A stretch of 6,357 nucleotides of DNA from the NCBI GenBank assembly GCA_002478745.1, contig DLQI01000122.1, positions 1 through 6,357 of the forward strand, given 5' to 3'. The translations under genes were made by a program, and so were the position numbers. Below the pieces are notes generated by a model. It ran no database searches and was not told where the DNA came from. It saw nothing but the letters and a program-made list of their open reading frames with translations. Of this stretch, positions 1 through 6,223 are shown in pieces (the first letter of the stretch is position 1; the number at the start of each line of letters is the position of its first letter). The DNA comes from Rhodobacteraceae bacterium UBA7436 (GTDB lineage Bacteria; Pseudomonadota; Alphaproteobacteria; Rhodobacterales; Rhodobacteraceae).

Positions 1-52
1 TTCAATGGAGGAGGTATTAATTAAATATTTAATTAATCCCTCCTCCATTGAA
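1..52. repeat. 52-bp near-perfect palindrome at the window start
   Basis: Bases 1-26 are the reverse complement of 27-52, with one mismatched pair (T15 against C38) and no loop. The outer arms are TTCAATGGAGGAGG and CCTCCTCCATTGAA. The core, 16-37, is pure A/T and itself a perfect 22-bp palindrome. The last six bases (47-52, ATTGAA) are also the start of the tRNA-Phe-like sequence and include its anticodon. There is no T-run, so it does not look like an ordinary terminator. It could be the end of an integrated element beside its attachment site, a binding site for a dimeric protein, or a fold-back chimera at a contig end. The pairing ends exactly at the window edge, which makes an artefact a serious possibility. 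Confidence 0.85.
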
Positions 53-92
53 AATCCTCATGTCGGTGGTTCGATTCCGCCCTCGGGCACCA
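47..92 (+). tRNA. 3' part of tRNA-Phe (GAA); 5' half missing
   Basis: From base 47 the sequence reads as tRNA-Phe positions ~31-76: anticodon loop with GAA at 50-52, 3' anticodon strand TCCTC (55-59), variable loop ATGTC (60-64), T-stem GGTGG/CCGCC (65-69 and 77-81) around the loop TTCGATT (70-76), acceptor 3' strand CTCGGGC (82-88), discriminator A89 and encoded CCA at 90-92. The match is to the general bacterial tRNA-Phe 3' half. Upstream, the expected 5' anticodon strand GAGGA is absent (CTCCA is present), and no D-arm or acceptor 5' strand is visible; the palindrome lies there instead. The fragment cannot make a functional tRNA. A tRNA 3' end starting in the anticodon loop is what tyrosine integrases leave at the far end of an integrated element, so this may be an att site. 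A broken assembly is the alternative. Confidence 0.8.
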
Positions 93-378
93 TTTAAACT
101 TCCTGAGATCAGTCGTTGATGGTGTTTCTGAAAACTAACCAAATCGCGCGTCTAGGATTTTCGATTTAGACACTGTCTGAATGTGGTTGCGTGTCTTTTG
201 AACACCTTTGCATAAACGAGCGAGCTTGGCTTGGCGATCAATCCATCATAATATTGGACCAAGCGCGAGTGATGCGCTAGTTTCACGATTGTTACACTCA
301 ATGAACACTACTGAGTTTTGGGGCGAGTTACTTTAGATCCCTTGAACTCAATTAAGCACGGGAAAAGCGAAGACTCTC
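93..378. other. Intergenic region without a recognisable gene
   Basis: No reading frame here looks like a protein, and no RNA gene is recognisable beyond the tRNA end at 92. It holds a possible promoter at 226-254 and a small perfect stem (AGCGC at 262-266, GCGCT at 274-278, 7-base loop). No terminator for the tRNA is evident. It probably serves as the upstream region of the secreted-protein gene starting at 379. Confidence 0.5.
226..254 (+). promoter_or_regulatory. Possible sigma-70-type promoter for the 379-1569 gene
   Basis: TTGGCT (226-231) and TAATAT (249-254) are separated by 17 bases, a reasonable housekeeping -35/-10 pair. It would give a leader of roughly 115 bases before the ATG at 379. 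Such matches arise by chance in AT-rich DNA, so this is only a candidate. Confidence 0.3.
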
Positions 379-1569
379 ATGACTGGAATTTTCAAGGTTG
401 TTTTACTATCGATTTGCATGATTGTGGCCCACGGATCTACAGCGATTGCGAGTCCATCATTCAATTGTGCGAAAGCATCGCTACCCGACGAATTCGTTAT
501 TTGTTCAAGTAATCGGTTGTCCGAGCTCGACCGAATAGTGGCGTCTGCATATGCCTACTTACGGTCATCGTTGGGGTCGACCAGAGTGAAGCAAATTGGC
601 TTGCCGCTGCTGAGAATGCGTCAGTCCTGCAAATCCAATTTTGATTGTATTCAAGCGCGTCAAATTGATGCGATCCGTGCTTACCAAGCTGCAGGCGCGC
701 CAGTGTCACTGCCAGATTGGACTCGTCCGAAACAGGCAGTAAGATCGCAAACGATTATCAAGACCAATGTCGTAGAAACAACAATCAACATCGATGTTAA
801 AGGGATCCAAGCCGAACTTAATTCAACTGCTTTGCAGAAATTTGTTCTGCAAGAACTATTAGAAATGCAGAAGTTAAAAAGTGCTTCCGGCGATCAACTT
901 AGTGCTTTTGCAATTGGTGTTTTGCGTGAGCTTTCTGGCGATATCGATACCCAAATGGGTAAGCTCAAAAAGACGGCACAATCAAAATACGGGACTTCGA
1001 TTTTTCCAAACAACGCGGACAAAGAGATTTCGGCGCGGGATAAATCGCGCAATTTCCCACCGGTTCCTTATTACGTTGCTGGTCAACAAGTGGTGGGGGA
1101 GTTTTGGCTGGAACCACTTGTTAAAGACACTGGTGAATTAGCCTATCGTTTGAACTTTATTGACCCAGAAGAAGAAGCTGAACGTATTACATCTCAATTC
1201 GAGCTAAATCTTAAAGAGCTGGCAGATGTCAGAACAGCTTTGAGCACGACCTATGAATGGTCAGAAACTGCGAAAAAGAACAAAATTCGCCGTCGGTTTA
1301 AAAAGACTGCAGTATGTTTCCCAGAGGCACAATGCGTTGATAAAGTTACTGGGAATACCTCTACACAGGTTGATTTCTTGATTTATGAAGATGGTGCGAC
1401 GGGCGCGCGTATTGTGCGAAACAAGGGCGCGTATGTTCAGCCTTATAACCTGTCGATCGATTCAGTGGCTTTACTTGGCGCTTATCTAGACTTTGTTGCT
1501 GCAGCAGCTGAAGCAGAGTTTAATGCTGGTTCAGTGACCGAAGAAGCCTTGAACGATCTGTTTAAATAA
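379..1569 (+). CDS. Secreted protein with LprI-like (DUF1311-type) N-terminal domain and unknown C-terminus
   Basis: 396 residues. Residues 1-24 look like a Sec signal peptide (MTGIFK, a hydrophobic stretch, then STAIA before SPSFNC), so the product should be periplasmic or outer-membrane associated. Residues ~27-103 carry the LprI-like pattern: SFNCAKASLPDEFVICS, an LDRIVASAYAYLRSSL helix, an LRMRQSC segment and a second cysteine before an IQARQIDAIRAY helix. C30, C42, C84 and C90 are the expected disulfide cysteines. Members of this family include the mycobacterial lysozyme inhibitor LprI, but many proteins share the fold without known activity, so inhibition is not established here. The remaining ~290 residues, with a helical stretch (~150-205), a probable beta-rich part and two cysteines (C313, C319), match nothing I recognise. 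The Shine-Dalgarno is weak; the ATG at 379 is chosen because it gives a complete signal peptide. The gene looks more AT-rich than the frc genes. It converges on the isomerase remnant 12 bases away. Confidence 0.8.
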   Translation: MTGIFKVVLLSICMIVAHGSTAIASPSFNCAKASLPDEFVICSSNRLSELDRIVASAYAYLRSSLGSTRVKQIGLPLLRMRQSCKSNFDCIQARQIDAIRAYQAAGAPVSLPDWTRPKQAVRSQTIIKTNVVETTINIDVKGIQAELNSTALQKFVLQELLEMQKLKSASGDQLSAFAIGVLRELSGDIDTQMGKLKKTAQSKYGTSIFPNNADKEISARDKSRNFPPVPYYVAGQQVVGEFWLEPLVKDTGELAYRLNFIDPEEEAERITSQFELNLKELADVRTALSTTYEWSETAKKNKIRRRFKKTAVCFPEAQCVDKVTGNTSTQVDFLIYEDGATGARIVRNKGAYVQPYNLSIDSVALLGAYLDFVAAAAEAEFNAGSVTEEALNDLFK

Positions 1570-1581
1570 TAAAATAAACTT

Positions 1582-1773
1582 TTAGCATGATCTGAGCGCC
1601 CACTCGGGGGTGGCATAAGTATAAGTTGGTGATACATCCCAACCGCAACGAGCATCGATAACGTTGCGCGCCTCAGTTTTACGCGACACAAATTCTTCTG
1701 GGGTCCAATAGGCAAAGGGTGGCAACACAAAACCAAACGACGCCATCATTTCATTGATGTGTGAGCGTTTCAT
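1582..1773 (-). pseudogene. Truncated N-terminus of a D-lyxose/mannose ketol-isomerase-like gene
   Basis: The 63-codon frame begins MKRSHINEMMASFGF, then LPPFAYWTPEEF and VIDARCGWDV, the recognisable N-terminus of the D-lyxose ketol-isomerase (Lyx_isomer, cupin-type) family, which interconverts aldoses and ketoses such as lyxose/xylulose or mannose/fructose. Full-length members are roughly 220-230 residues. Here similarity stops after residue ~47 (near base 1632), followed by 16 unrelated residues and a TAA stop. The metal-binding cupin core is missing, so the product cannot be an active isomerase. The 5' end is intact: the Shine-Dalgarno AGGAG (bases 1781-1785, minus strand) lies 7 bases before the ATG. 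It starts 59 bases downstream of frcR on the same strand and was probably its operon partner. No continuation of the family is visible in the other minus-strand frames, so loss of the 3' part by deletion or replacement is likelier than a single frameshift. Confidence 0.7.
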
Positions 1774-1806
1774 TTTCGATCTCCTAAACGGTATCTGTCA
1801 TGTCAT

Positions 1807-1824
1807 CTGATGAGGGATCATCAG
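1807..1824. repeat. Hairpin between frcR and the isomerase remnant
   Basis: CTGATGA and TCATCAG form a perfect 7-bp stem with a GGGA loop on the plus strand. On the coding (minus) strand it lies 8 bases after the frcR stop and before the isomerase ribosome site. No T-run follows, so it is more likely an mRNA-stabilising or intercistronic structure than a terminator. Confidence 0.5.
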
Positions 1825-1832
1825 GCTAGGCG

Positions 1833-3023
1833 CTATGAGCTGCTGTTACTGTTCAGGAAGAACTGTGCGCGCATTGGTTCAGCTGCTGCGCCGCGCGCGC
1901 GGGCATTTCCGCCGATACTGCCCGTTTCGATTTTCGGTGGCACAAGTCCACGCGTGTCTTGGGTTGCAACATAGCGGCGTACACGAGCAACAAGGTCTTC
2001 GCGTAAGCTGGCAGGGAAAGCGCCGTCAATTAAAATGGCCTCGAAGTCAATGACTGAGCAAATTGAGAGGCTGGCTTTGGCAAGTTCTTGAGCGGTTTGC
2101 AAAAGCCACGGTTCAACATACCGCGTCAGTTTGGTCCAGCTTTCTGGATCACTCCAAAGCTGTCTTGTGTCGATGTCAACTTCGCGAAGGCGGACTTCGA
2201 GTTGATGAATGGATGCCATGTCGACAAGCTGCATACTTTCACCGATCGGGCTAATGCTGCGCAGTGACCCCAGCGCGCCAGCATTTCCTTGCCGACCGGT
2301 ATAGACGGAGTTGTTCAATACGACACCGCCGCCGATAAACGCACCGATGAAAAAATATGCATAGTCTTGGAATTCTTTGCCGCGCCCATAGGTGTGTTCG
2401 GCCTGACAGGCGGCGGTCGCATCGTTCATTAACGTGACGGGGAGGGCGCTAAATTTCGCGATCTCCAATTCTAAATCAACGTCTTTCCATGACTGATATC
2501 GATTGCTCGGTATACCGGTTGGGTCTTCCCAGTTCCAAAGCTCAAACGGAGCGGCCACACCGATCCCGCAAATACGCGCGCATTCATCCTCCGAGAAAGC
2601 GACTGTCAATGAATTGAGGCCGTCAGCTAAGAATTCGAGTACATTTTGTATTACCGGATAATCGTAGGTGAATTTCAATTGGCCTTTTATGTCCCCGACG
2701 AAATCCATCAAAACAAGTTCTGCGGATCTGCGGCCAATTTTGATCCCGAAGGCGAATGCGCCATCGCCAGCAAGACGCATAGGGATAGACGGTTTCCCAA
2801 CCTTGCCACGTACCGGGTCACCGCGTTCAACAAGCCCATCGGATTCCAGTTGTCGCAGGATGCCGGATACAGTTGGTGGGGACAGTCCTGCAAGTTTGGC
2901 AAGGTCGCTGCCGGGCAATGCGTCGTGGCGTTGGATGAGCGAAAGCAGCAGGCGTTCGTTGTGATCTCTCACGCCTTTTTGGCTTAGGCCAATACTTAAT
3001 GTTCTGACTAATCCATCATCCAT
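1833..3023 (-). CDS. frcR: ROK-family transcriptional regulator of the fructose transport operon
   Basis: 396 residues from the ATG at 3023; an in-frame GTG at 3032 would give 399. The ATG is preferred because AGGG lies 9 bases before it, while the GTG lacks a well-spaced ribosome site. Numbering below is from the GTG. Residues ~26-72 are an N-terminal winged helix-turn-helix, with LAKLAGLSPPTVSGILRQL as helix-turn-helix and a DGLVERG wing. Residues ~92-385 are a ROK sugar-kinase-like domain: NDATAA (N203, D204), the glycine-rich GAFIGGG (230-236) and GRQGNAGALG (246-255). The ExGH sugar/zinc-binding motif reads ALGS, the N-terminal phosphate loop is degenerate (GIKIGRRS), and the Cys-rich zinc motif of ROK proteins is absent, so it should bind sugar at most and not phosphorylate it. 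Divergent placement beside frcBCA, as for S. meliloti frcR, implies that it controls that operon, probably as a sugar-relieved repressor binding the AT-rich repeats at 3066-3100. Confidence 0.88.
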   Translation of the reverse strand: MDDGLVRTLSIGLSQKGVRDHNERLLLSLIQRHDALPGSDLAKLAGLSPPTVSGILRQLESDGLVERGDPVRGKVGKPSIPMRLAGDGAFAFGIKIGRRSAELVLMDFVGDIKGQLKFTYDYPVIQNVLEFLADGLNSLTVAFSEDECARICGIGVAAPFELWNWEDPTGIPSNRYQSWKDVDLELEIAKFSALPVTLMNDATAACQAEHTYGRGKEFQDYAYFFIGAFIGGGVVLNNSVYTGRQGNAGALGSLRSISPIGESMQLVDMASIHQLEVRLREVDIDTRQLWSDPESWTKLTRYVEPWLLQTAQELAKASLSICSVIDFEAILIDGAFPASLREDLVARVRRYVATQDTRGLVPPKIETGSIGGNARARGAAAEPMRAQFFLNSNSSS

Positions 3024-3065
3024 TTTTAGCACCCTATCTGTGCAGCCTCGAGAAAAACATACCTG

Positions 3066-3100
3066 AATTTAATTAATAAATAAAGTTAACTAATTAATTG
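3066..3100. promoter_or_regulatory. AT-rich repeated element in the frcR-frcB gap, candidate FrcR operator
   Basis: The octamer TAATTAAT occurs at 3070-3077 and 3091-3098, exactly 21 bases apart, or two helical turns. Each copy lies in an imperfect palindrome: TTTAATTAATAAA (3068-3080) and TTAACTAATTAA (3086-3097, one mismatched pair). The right copy overlaps the possible -35 box of frcB. Paired AT-rich palindromes on one DNA face are typical of dimeric ROK repressors (NagC/Mlc-type sites are AT-rich), so it probably controls both frcR and frcB. Binding by FrcR is inferred from position only. Confidence 0.5.
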
Positions 3101-3127
3101 ACTGGTAGACCCGAATCGCGCCATGTT
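3098..3127 (+). promoter_or_regulatory. Possible frcB promoter
   Basis: TTGACT (3098-3103) is a good -35 box. A weak -10 such as CATGTT (3122-3127, 18-base spacing) follows, consistent with the loose -10 boxes of alphaproteobacteria. The -35 overlaps the right TAATTAAT repeat, which would let a bound repressor block polymerase. The leader to the frcB ATG would be about 70 bases. Confidence 0.4.
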
Positions 3128-3144
3128 CCCCTTAGACACCTGCA

Positions 3145-3178
3145 TAAAGCGGATGGCTTTAGTGAAGGGCAAACGCCC
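3145..3178 (+). other. Two small hairpins in the frcB leader
   Basis: TAAAGC/GCTTTA (3145-3150 and 3156-3161, GGATG loop) and GGGC/GCCC (3167-3170 and 3175-3178, AAAC loop) are consecutive perfect stems. The second ends 16 bases before the ribosome site at 3195. They may protect the mRNA 5' end or modulate initiation. I see no known riboswitch pattern. Confidence 0.35.
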
Positions 3179-3205
3179 CAACACTATGTTTTCTGGGAGG
3201 AAACT

Positions 3206-4213
3206 ATGAAAAAACTACTGACTGGGTCCGCATTGGCCCTCATCGCATCTGCAGGATTCGCAGCCGCTGGTGATTTGACGTGCTTGATTACAAAGAACAA
3301 CACGAACCCATTTTTCGTGAAAATGAAAGAAGGCGCTGAAGCCGCTGCAACCGCTGCTGGTATGGACTTCCGCGCTTTTGCTGGAATCACCGACGGTGAC
3401 GCCGCGCCACAAATTAACGCGATCGAAAATTGCGTCGCTGCAGGTGCTAAAGGCATTTTGATCACGCCATCAAATGACTCTGTTGGTCCGGCGTTGATCG
3501 ACGCACGTGCTGCTGGCATTCTAGTCATTGCTTTGGACACACCGCTTGCGGATTCAGAAGCGCAGGACATGACTTTTGCAACTGACAACTTTGAAGCAGG
3601 TCTTCTGATTGGACAGTGGGCCGCAGCAACTTTGGGTGATGACGCAGCAAACGCTAAAATTGGCATGCTCGACATCAACAAAGACAACATCTCGGTTGAT
3701 GTTGCACGCGACACAGGCTTCTTGGTCGGCTTTGGTATCGATGTGCCAGACCTAACGGTTATGGGTTCCGAAACAGACGCCCGCGTCATTGGCCACGAGA
3801 CATCCAACGCATCTGTTGAGGGTGGCGTCACGGCAATGGAAAACCTGTTGGCCAAAGACCCTGACATCAATGTGGTCTACACAATCAATGAACCAGCAGC
3901 TGAAGGTGCATACCAAGCGTTACAAGACGCTGGTAAAACTGAGGGTGTTCTGGTTGTTTCCGTCGACGGTGGCTGCCCAGGTATCGCAAGCGTCAAGGGC
4001 GGCGTAATCGGTGCGACATCCCAGCAATACCCATTGTTGATGGCATCTAAAGGGATAGAAGCAATCGCTGCATACGCTGCTGATGGTACAAAACCATCCG
4101 CATCTGACGGCCTAACGTTCTTCAACACAGGTGTTAATCTTGTGACTGATGCACCAGCAGATGGTGTTCCGTCTATTGACAGCACGAAGGGTACAGAGCT
4201 TTGCTGGGGCTAA
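3206..4213 (+). CDS. frcB: Periplasmic fructose-type sugar-binding protein of the ABC transporter
   Basis: 335 residues from the ATG at 3206, which has an excellent ribosome site (GGGAGG at 3195-3200, 5 bases upstream). The frame stays open to a TTG at 3098, but the extra residues precede the signal peptide and are not real. Residues 1-~22 are a Sec signal peptide (MKKLLTGSALALIASAGF then AAAG). The mature protein is a type I periplasmic binding protein (Peripla_BP_4, RbsB-like): CLITKNNTNPFFVKMKEGA (26-44), ILITPSND (84-91), ALDTP (109-113), FATDNFEAG (124-132), YTINEPAAEGAYQAL (225-239), VSVDGGCPGI (251-260), GATSQQYPLLMA (269-280) and a terminal CWG. From memory, these stretches closely match S. 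meliloti FrcB, which binds fructose and delivers it to FrcC/FrcA. C26/C76 and C257/C333 may form disulfides. Another hexose or pentose as the true ligand cannot be excluded. First gene of the operon. Confidence 0.93.
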   Translation: MKKLLTGSALALIASAGFAAAGDLTCLITKNNTNPFFVKMKEGAEAAATAAGMDFRAFAGITDGDAAPQINAIENCVAAGAKGILITPSNDSVGPALIDARAAGILVIALDTPLADSEAQDMTFATDNFEAGLLIGQWAAATLGDDAANAKIGMLDINKDNISVDVARDTGFLVGFGIDVPDLTVMGSETDARVIGHETSNASVEGGVTAMENLLAKDPDINVVYTINEPAAEGAYQALQDAGKTEGVLVVSVDGGCPGIASVKGGVIGATSQQYPLLMASKGIEAIAAYAADGTKPSASDGLTFFNTGVNLVTDAPADGVPSIDSTKGTELCWG

Positions 4214-4240
4214 GCCTACTGCAATAGCCTAATCTACTTT

Positions 4241-4268
4241 AAGGGGCGGCATTTGGTGCCGCCCTTTT
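4241..4268 (+). terminator. Hairpin with T-run between frcB and frcC (terminator/attenuator)
   Basis: GGGCGGCA (4244-4251) and TGCCGCCC (4257-4264) pair perfectly around a TTTGG loop and extend outward by a G-T and two A-T pairs. The 3' arm runs into TTTT (4265-4268). This is a classic intrinsic-terminator shape, 27 bases after the frcB stop. In binding-protein transport operons such partial terminators or mRNA-stabilising stems raise binding protein over permease levels, and read-through would supply frcC and frcA. Confidence 0.8.
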
Positions 4269-4303
4269 CAATAGGGCAGACCATAATACTACTGGGGGAG
4301 AGC

Positions 4304-4315
4304 ATGTCACAATGA
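4304..4315 (+). other. Three-codon minicistron overlapping the frcC start
   Basis: ATG TCA CAA TGA starts 3 bases after the purine run GGGGGAG (4294-4300) and its stop overlaps the frcC ATG as ATGA. The purine run is 11 bases from the frcC ATG, rather far, so ribosomes might initiate at 4304 and reinitiate at 4312. It may also be chance. Confidence 0.3.
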
Positions 4316-5391
4316 CTGACCAGACACCTAAACCGCAAACGGGAACGGATTTTGAAGCCGGCCTCGCGGCCGCTGATAAGTCGGTAGCTTCATTTGCACA
4401 CGATGACAAAACCATCGGTTATATTCTTCGCGGGCTTTTGCGCCGCAATCCAACAATTATTCCTGCGATGGTACTGCTGATCAGCGTCATTTGTTTTGGC
4501 ATAATCGCACCTAACTTTATGTCGCCGGGCGTGTTGTCGCTTGTGCTTAAGCAGGTCACTGTGACCGGTGTGGTCGCGATTGCCCAGACCCTCATCATTT
4601 TGACAGCGGGTATCGATCTATCTGTTGGCGCCATCATGGTGTTGTCATCAATGATCATGGGCCGTTTGGCGGTCGACTTTGGCATACCTCCATTCTTTGC
4701 TGTCACTATAAGCATGTTCTTTGGCGCACTGATGGGATGGGTGAATGGCTTCCTCGTGACCTACATCAAGCTGCCACCGTTCATTGTTACGTTGGGGACG
4801 CTCTCTGTATTTACAGCTTTGTTGCTTTGGTATTCTGGTTCGCAATCGATCCGCGGTGCCGATATTCGAGAACTGGCACCAAGTATTTTGTTCTTTGGGC
4901 AATCCCTAAGATTTGATGGCTTTGTACTGACCTATGGTGGCATTGCGTTAATCGCGCTGGCCGTCGCAGTCTGGTACCTGCTGAACCAAACGGCGTGGGG
5001 GCGACACGTGCATGCGATTGGCGATGATCCTGATGCCGCCATGTTGTCGGGGATCAAAATCAACCGCACGCTCATTTCAGTCTATGCGCTGGCCGGTTTG
5101 ATTTGCGGGTTCGCAGGATGGGTAGCCGCAGGGCGCGTGGGGTCCATTTCTCCCATTGGATTTACCGACATCAATCTTGCCAGCATCACGGCCGTGGTGA
5201 TCGGGGGCACCTCGTTGTTCGGTGGGCGTGGGTCGATCCTTGGGTCTGTTCTTGGAGCGATGATCGTTGGTGTATTTAATACCGGTCTGTCGCTCGCTGG
5301 CGTTGATGATTACTGGCAGATGTTTGCCGCAGGTAATCTTGTGTTGACTGCTGTTGCGCTTGACCAATGGCTGCGGAGGGCTACGAAATGA
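4312..5391 (+). CDS. frcC: Fructose-type ABC transporter permease
   Basis: 359 residues, a normal length for the BPD_transp_2 (RbsC/AraH-like) inner-membrane permease family. A hydrophilic cytoplasmic N-terminus (1-~45) precedes about eight to ten membrane segments, the clearest near 48-66, 84-100, 105-118, 126-150, 155-173, 207-224, 255-275, 288-302 and 308-325. Family landmarks are LTAGIDLSVGAIMVLSS (97-113), the cytoplasmic loop NQTAWGRHVHAIGDDPDAA (225-243) that should contact the ATPase, and VIGGTSLFGGRGSILGSVLG (296-315). It would form the channel, probably as a homodimer, for the sugar delivered by FrcB. The ATG at 4312 follows GGGGGAG by 11 bases; the alternative ATG at 4304 is closed by a stop. 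It lies 98 bases after frcB, beyond the attenuator, and its TGA overlaps the frcA ATG. The name follows S. meliloti frcC by similarity and gene order. Confidence 0.92.
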   Translation: MTDQTPKPQTGTDFEAGLAAADKSVASFAHDDKTIGYILRGLLRRNPTIIPAMVLLISVICFGIIAPNFMSPGVLSLVLKQVTVTGVVAIAQTLIILTAGIDLSVGAIMVLSSMIMGRLAVDFGIPPFFAVTISMFFGALMGWVNGFLVTYIKLPPFIVTLGTLSVFTALLLWYSGSQSIRGADIRELAPSILFFGQSLRFDGFVLTYGGIALIALAVAVWYLLNQTAWGRHVHAIGDDPDAAMLSGIKINRTLISVYALAGLICGFAGWVAAGRVGSISPIGFTDINLASITAVVIGGTSLFGGRGSILGSVLGAMIVGVFNTGLSLAGVDDYWQMFAAGNLVLTAVALDQWLRRATK

Positions 5392-6167
5392 ACGATATCC
5401 AACCAGTGATCCGCGCACGCGGCTTGATGAAACGCTATGGCACGGTGATCGCCATGGATGGTGCCGATTTTGATCTTTATCCGGGTGAGATTTGCGCAGT
5501 TATTGGCGACAACGGCGCGGGTAAATCTACCTTGATTAAGGCGCTGTCTGGGGCGGTTACCCCTGATCACGGCGAGGTCTTAGTTGATGGGCAACCCGTT
5601 CACTTCAAGTCGCCTGATGACGCGCGGCGTGAAGGGATTGAAACCGTTTATCAGAACCTCGCATTGTCCCCAGCATTGTCTATCGCCGACAATATGTTCC
5701 TTGGGCGTGAAGTTCGAAAGCCAGGTATCATGGGCACCGTCTTTAGGCAGATGGACCAACGCAAGATGCAAGACATGGCACGCGATAAACTGTCCGAGCT
5801 TGGGTTGATGACGATCCAAAACATCAACCAAGCGGTCGAGACCCTTTCGGGTGGCCAACGCCAAGGTGTTGCCGTCGCACGTGCTGCCGCGTTTGGGTCT
5901 AAAGTCATTATTCTTGATGAGCCGACAGCAGCGCTTGGCGTAAAAGAATCGCGTCGCGTTTTGGAGCTTATCCTTGATGTGCGCTCGCGTGGAATTCCGA
6001 TTATTCTTATCAGCCACAACATGCCTCATGTGTTTGAGGTCGCTGATCGGATCCACGTGCATCGGCTTGGAAAGCGGCTGTGTGTCATCGACCCTAAGGA
6101 CTACACAATGTCGGATGCCGTTGCATTTATGACGGGCGCGAAAGAAGCACCCGTTCAGGTATCCTGA
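5388..6167 (+). CDS. frcA: Fructose-type ABC transporter ATP-binding protein
   Basis: 259 residues from the ATG at 5388, which overlaps the frcC stop as ATGA and has GGAGGG (5375-5380) 7 bases upstream. An in-frame ATG at 5367 lacks this support. It contains one complete ABC nucleotide-binding domain: Walker A GDNGAGKST (40-48), Q-loop Gln89 (VYQN), signature LSGGQ (153-157), Walker B VIILDEP (173-179) with catalytic Glu178, D-loop AALG and switch His210 (ISHN). Most sugar ATPases of the RbsA/AraG/XylG type are fused double domains of about 500 residues; FrcA-type proteins have a single domain of about 260, as here, and would act as a homodimer on the cytoplasmic face of FrcC. All catalytic motifs are intact, so the transporter should be functional. 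The overlap with frcC indicates translational coupling. Last gene of the operon. Confidence 0.93.
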   Translation: MNDIQPVIRARGLMKRYGTVIAMDGADFDLYPGEICAVIGDNGAGKSTLIKALSGAVTPDHGEVLVDGQPVHFKSPDDARREGIETVYQNLALSPALSIADNMFLGREVRKPGIMGTVFRQMDQRKMQDMARDKLSELGLMTIQNINQAVETLSGGQRQGVAVARAAAFGSKVIILDEPTAALGVKESRRVLELILDVRSRGIPIILISHNMPHVFEVADRIHVHRLGKRLCVIDPKDYTMSDAVAFMTGAKEAPVQVS

Positions 6168-6223
6168 GAACTCAAAAATAAGTAGATTGCGCAAAGAGGG
6201 TGCGTTCTGCAAAGCCTGTGACA

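Noticed and set aside
1..92. tRNA gene interrupted by a group I intron in the anticodon loop
   Set aside because: Such introns occur in some bacterial tRNAs, but the visible upstream sequence is a palindrome with no intron core elements, and no 5' exon is within the window.
1595..1615. Possible terminator after the 379-1569 gene
   Set aside because: The best stem is only CCAC/GTGG without a T-run, too weak to call.
1482..1736. 84-codon minus-strand frame overlapping the isomerase remnant
   Set aside because: It is in another frame from the family match, shows no continuation of the isomerase, and ends inside the LprI-like gene; it is chance.
3098..3205. Extended frcB start at TTG 3098
   Set aside because: The extra 36 residues precede a textbook signal peptide, overlap the promoter and leader, and the ATG at 3206 has an ideal ribosome site.
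3184..3870. 228-codon open frame on the minus strand opposite frcB
   Set aside because: Its serine/alanine-rich composition is the complement of the codon-biased frcB frame; no ribosome site or family pattern is seen.
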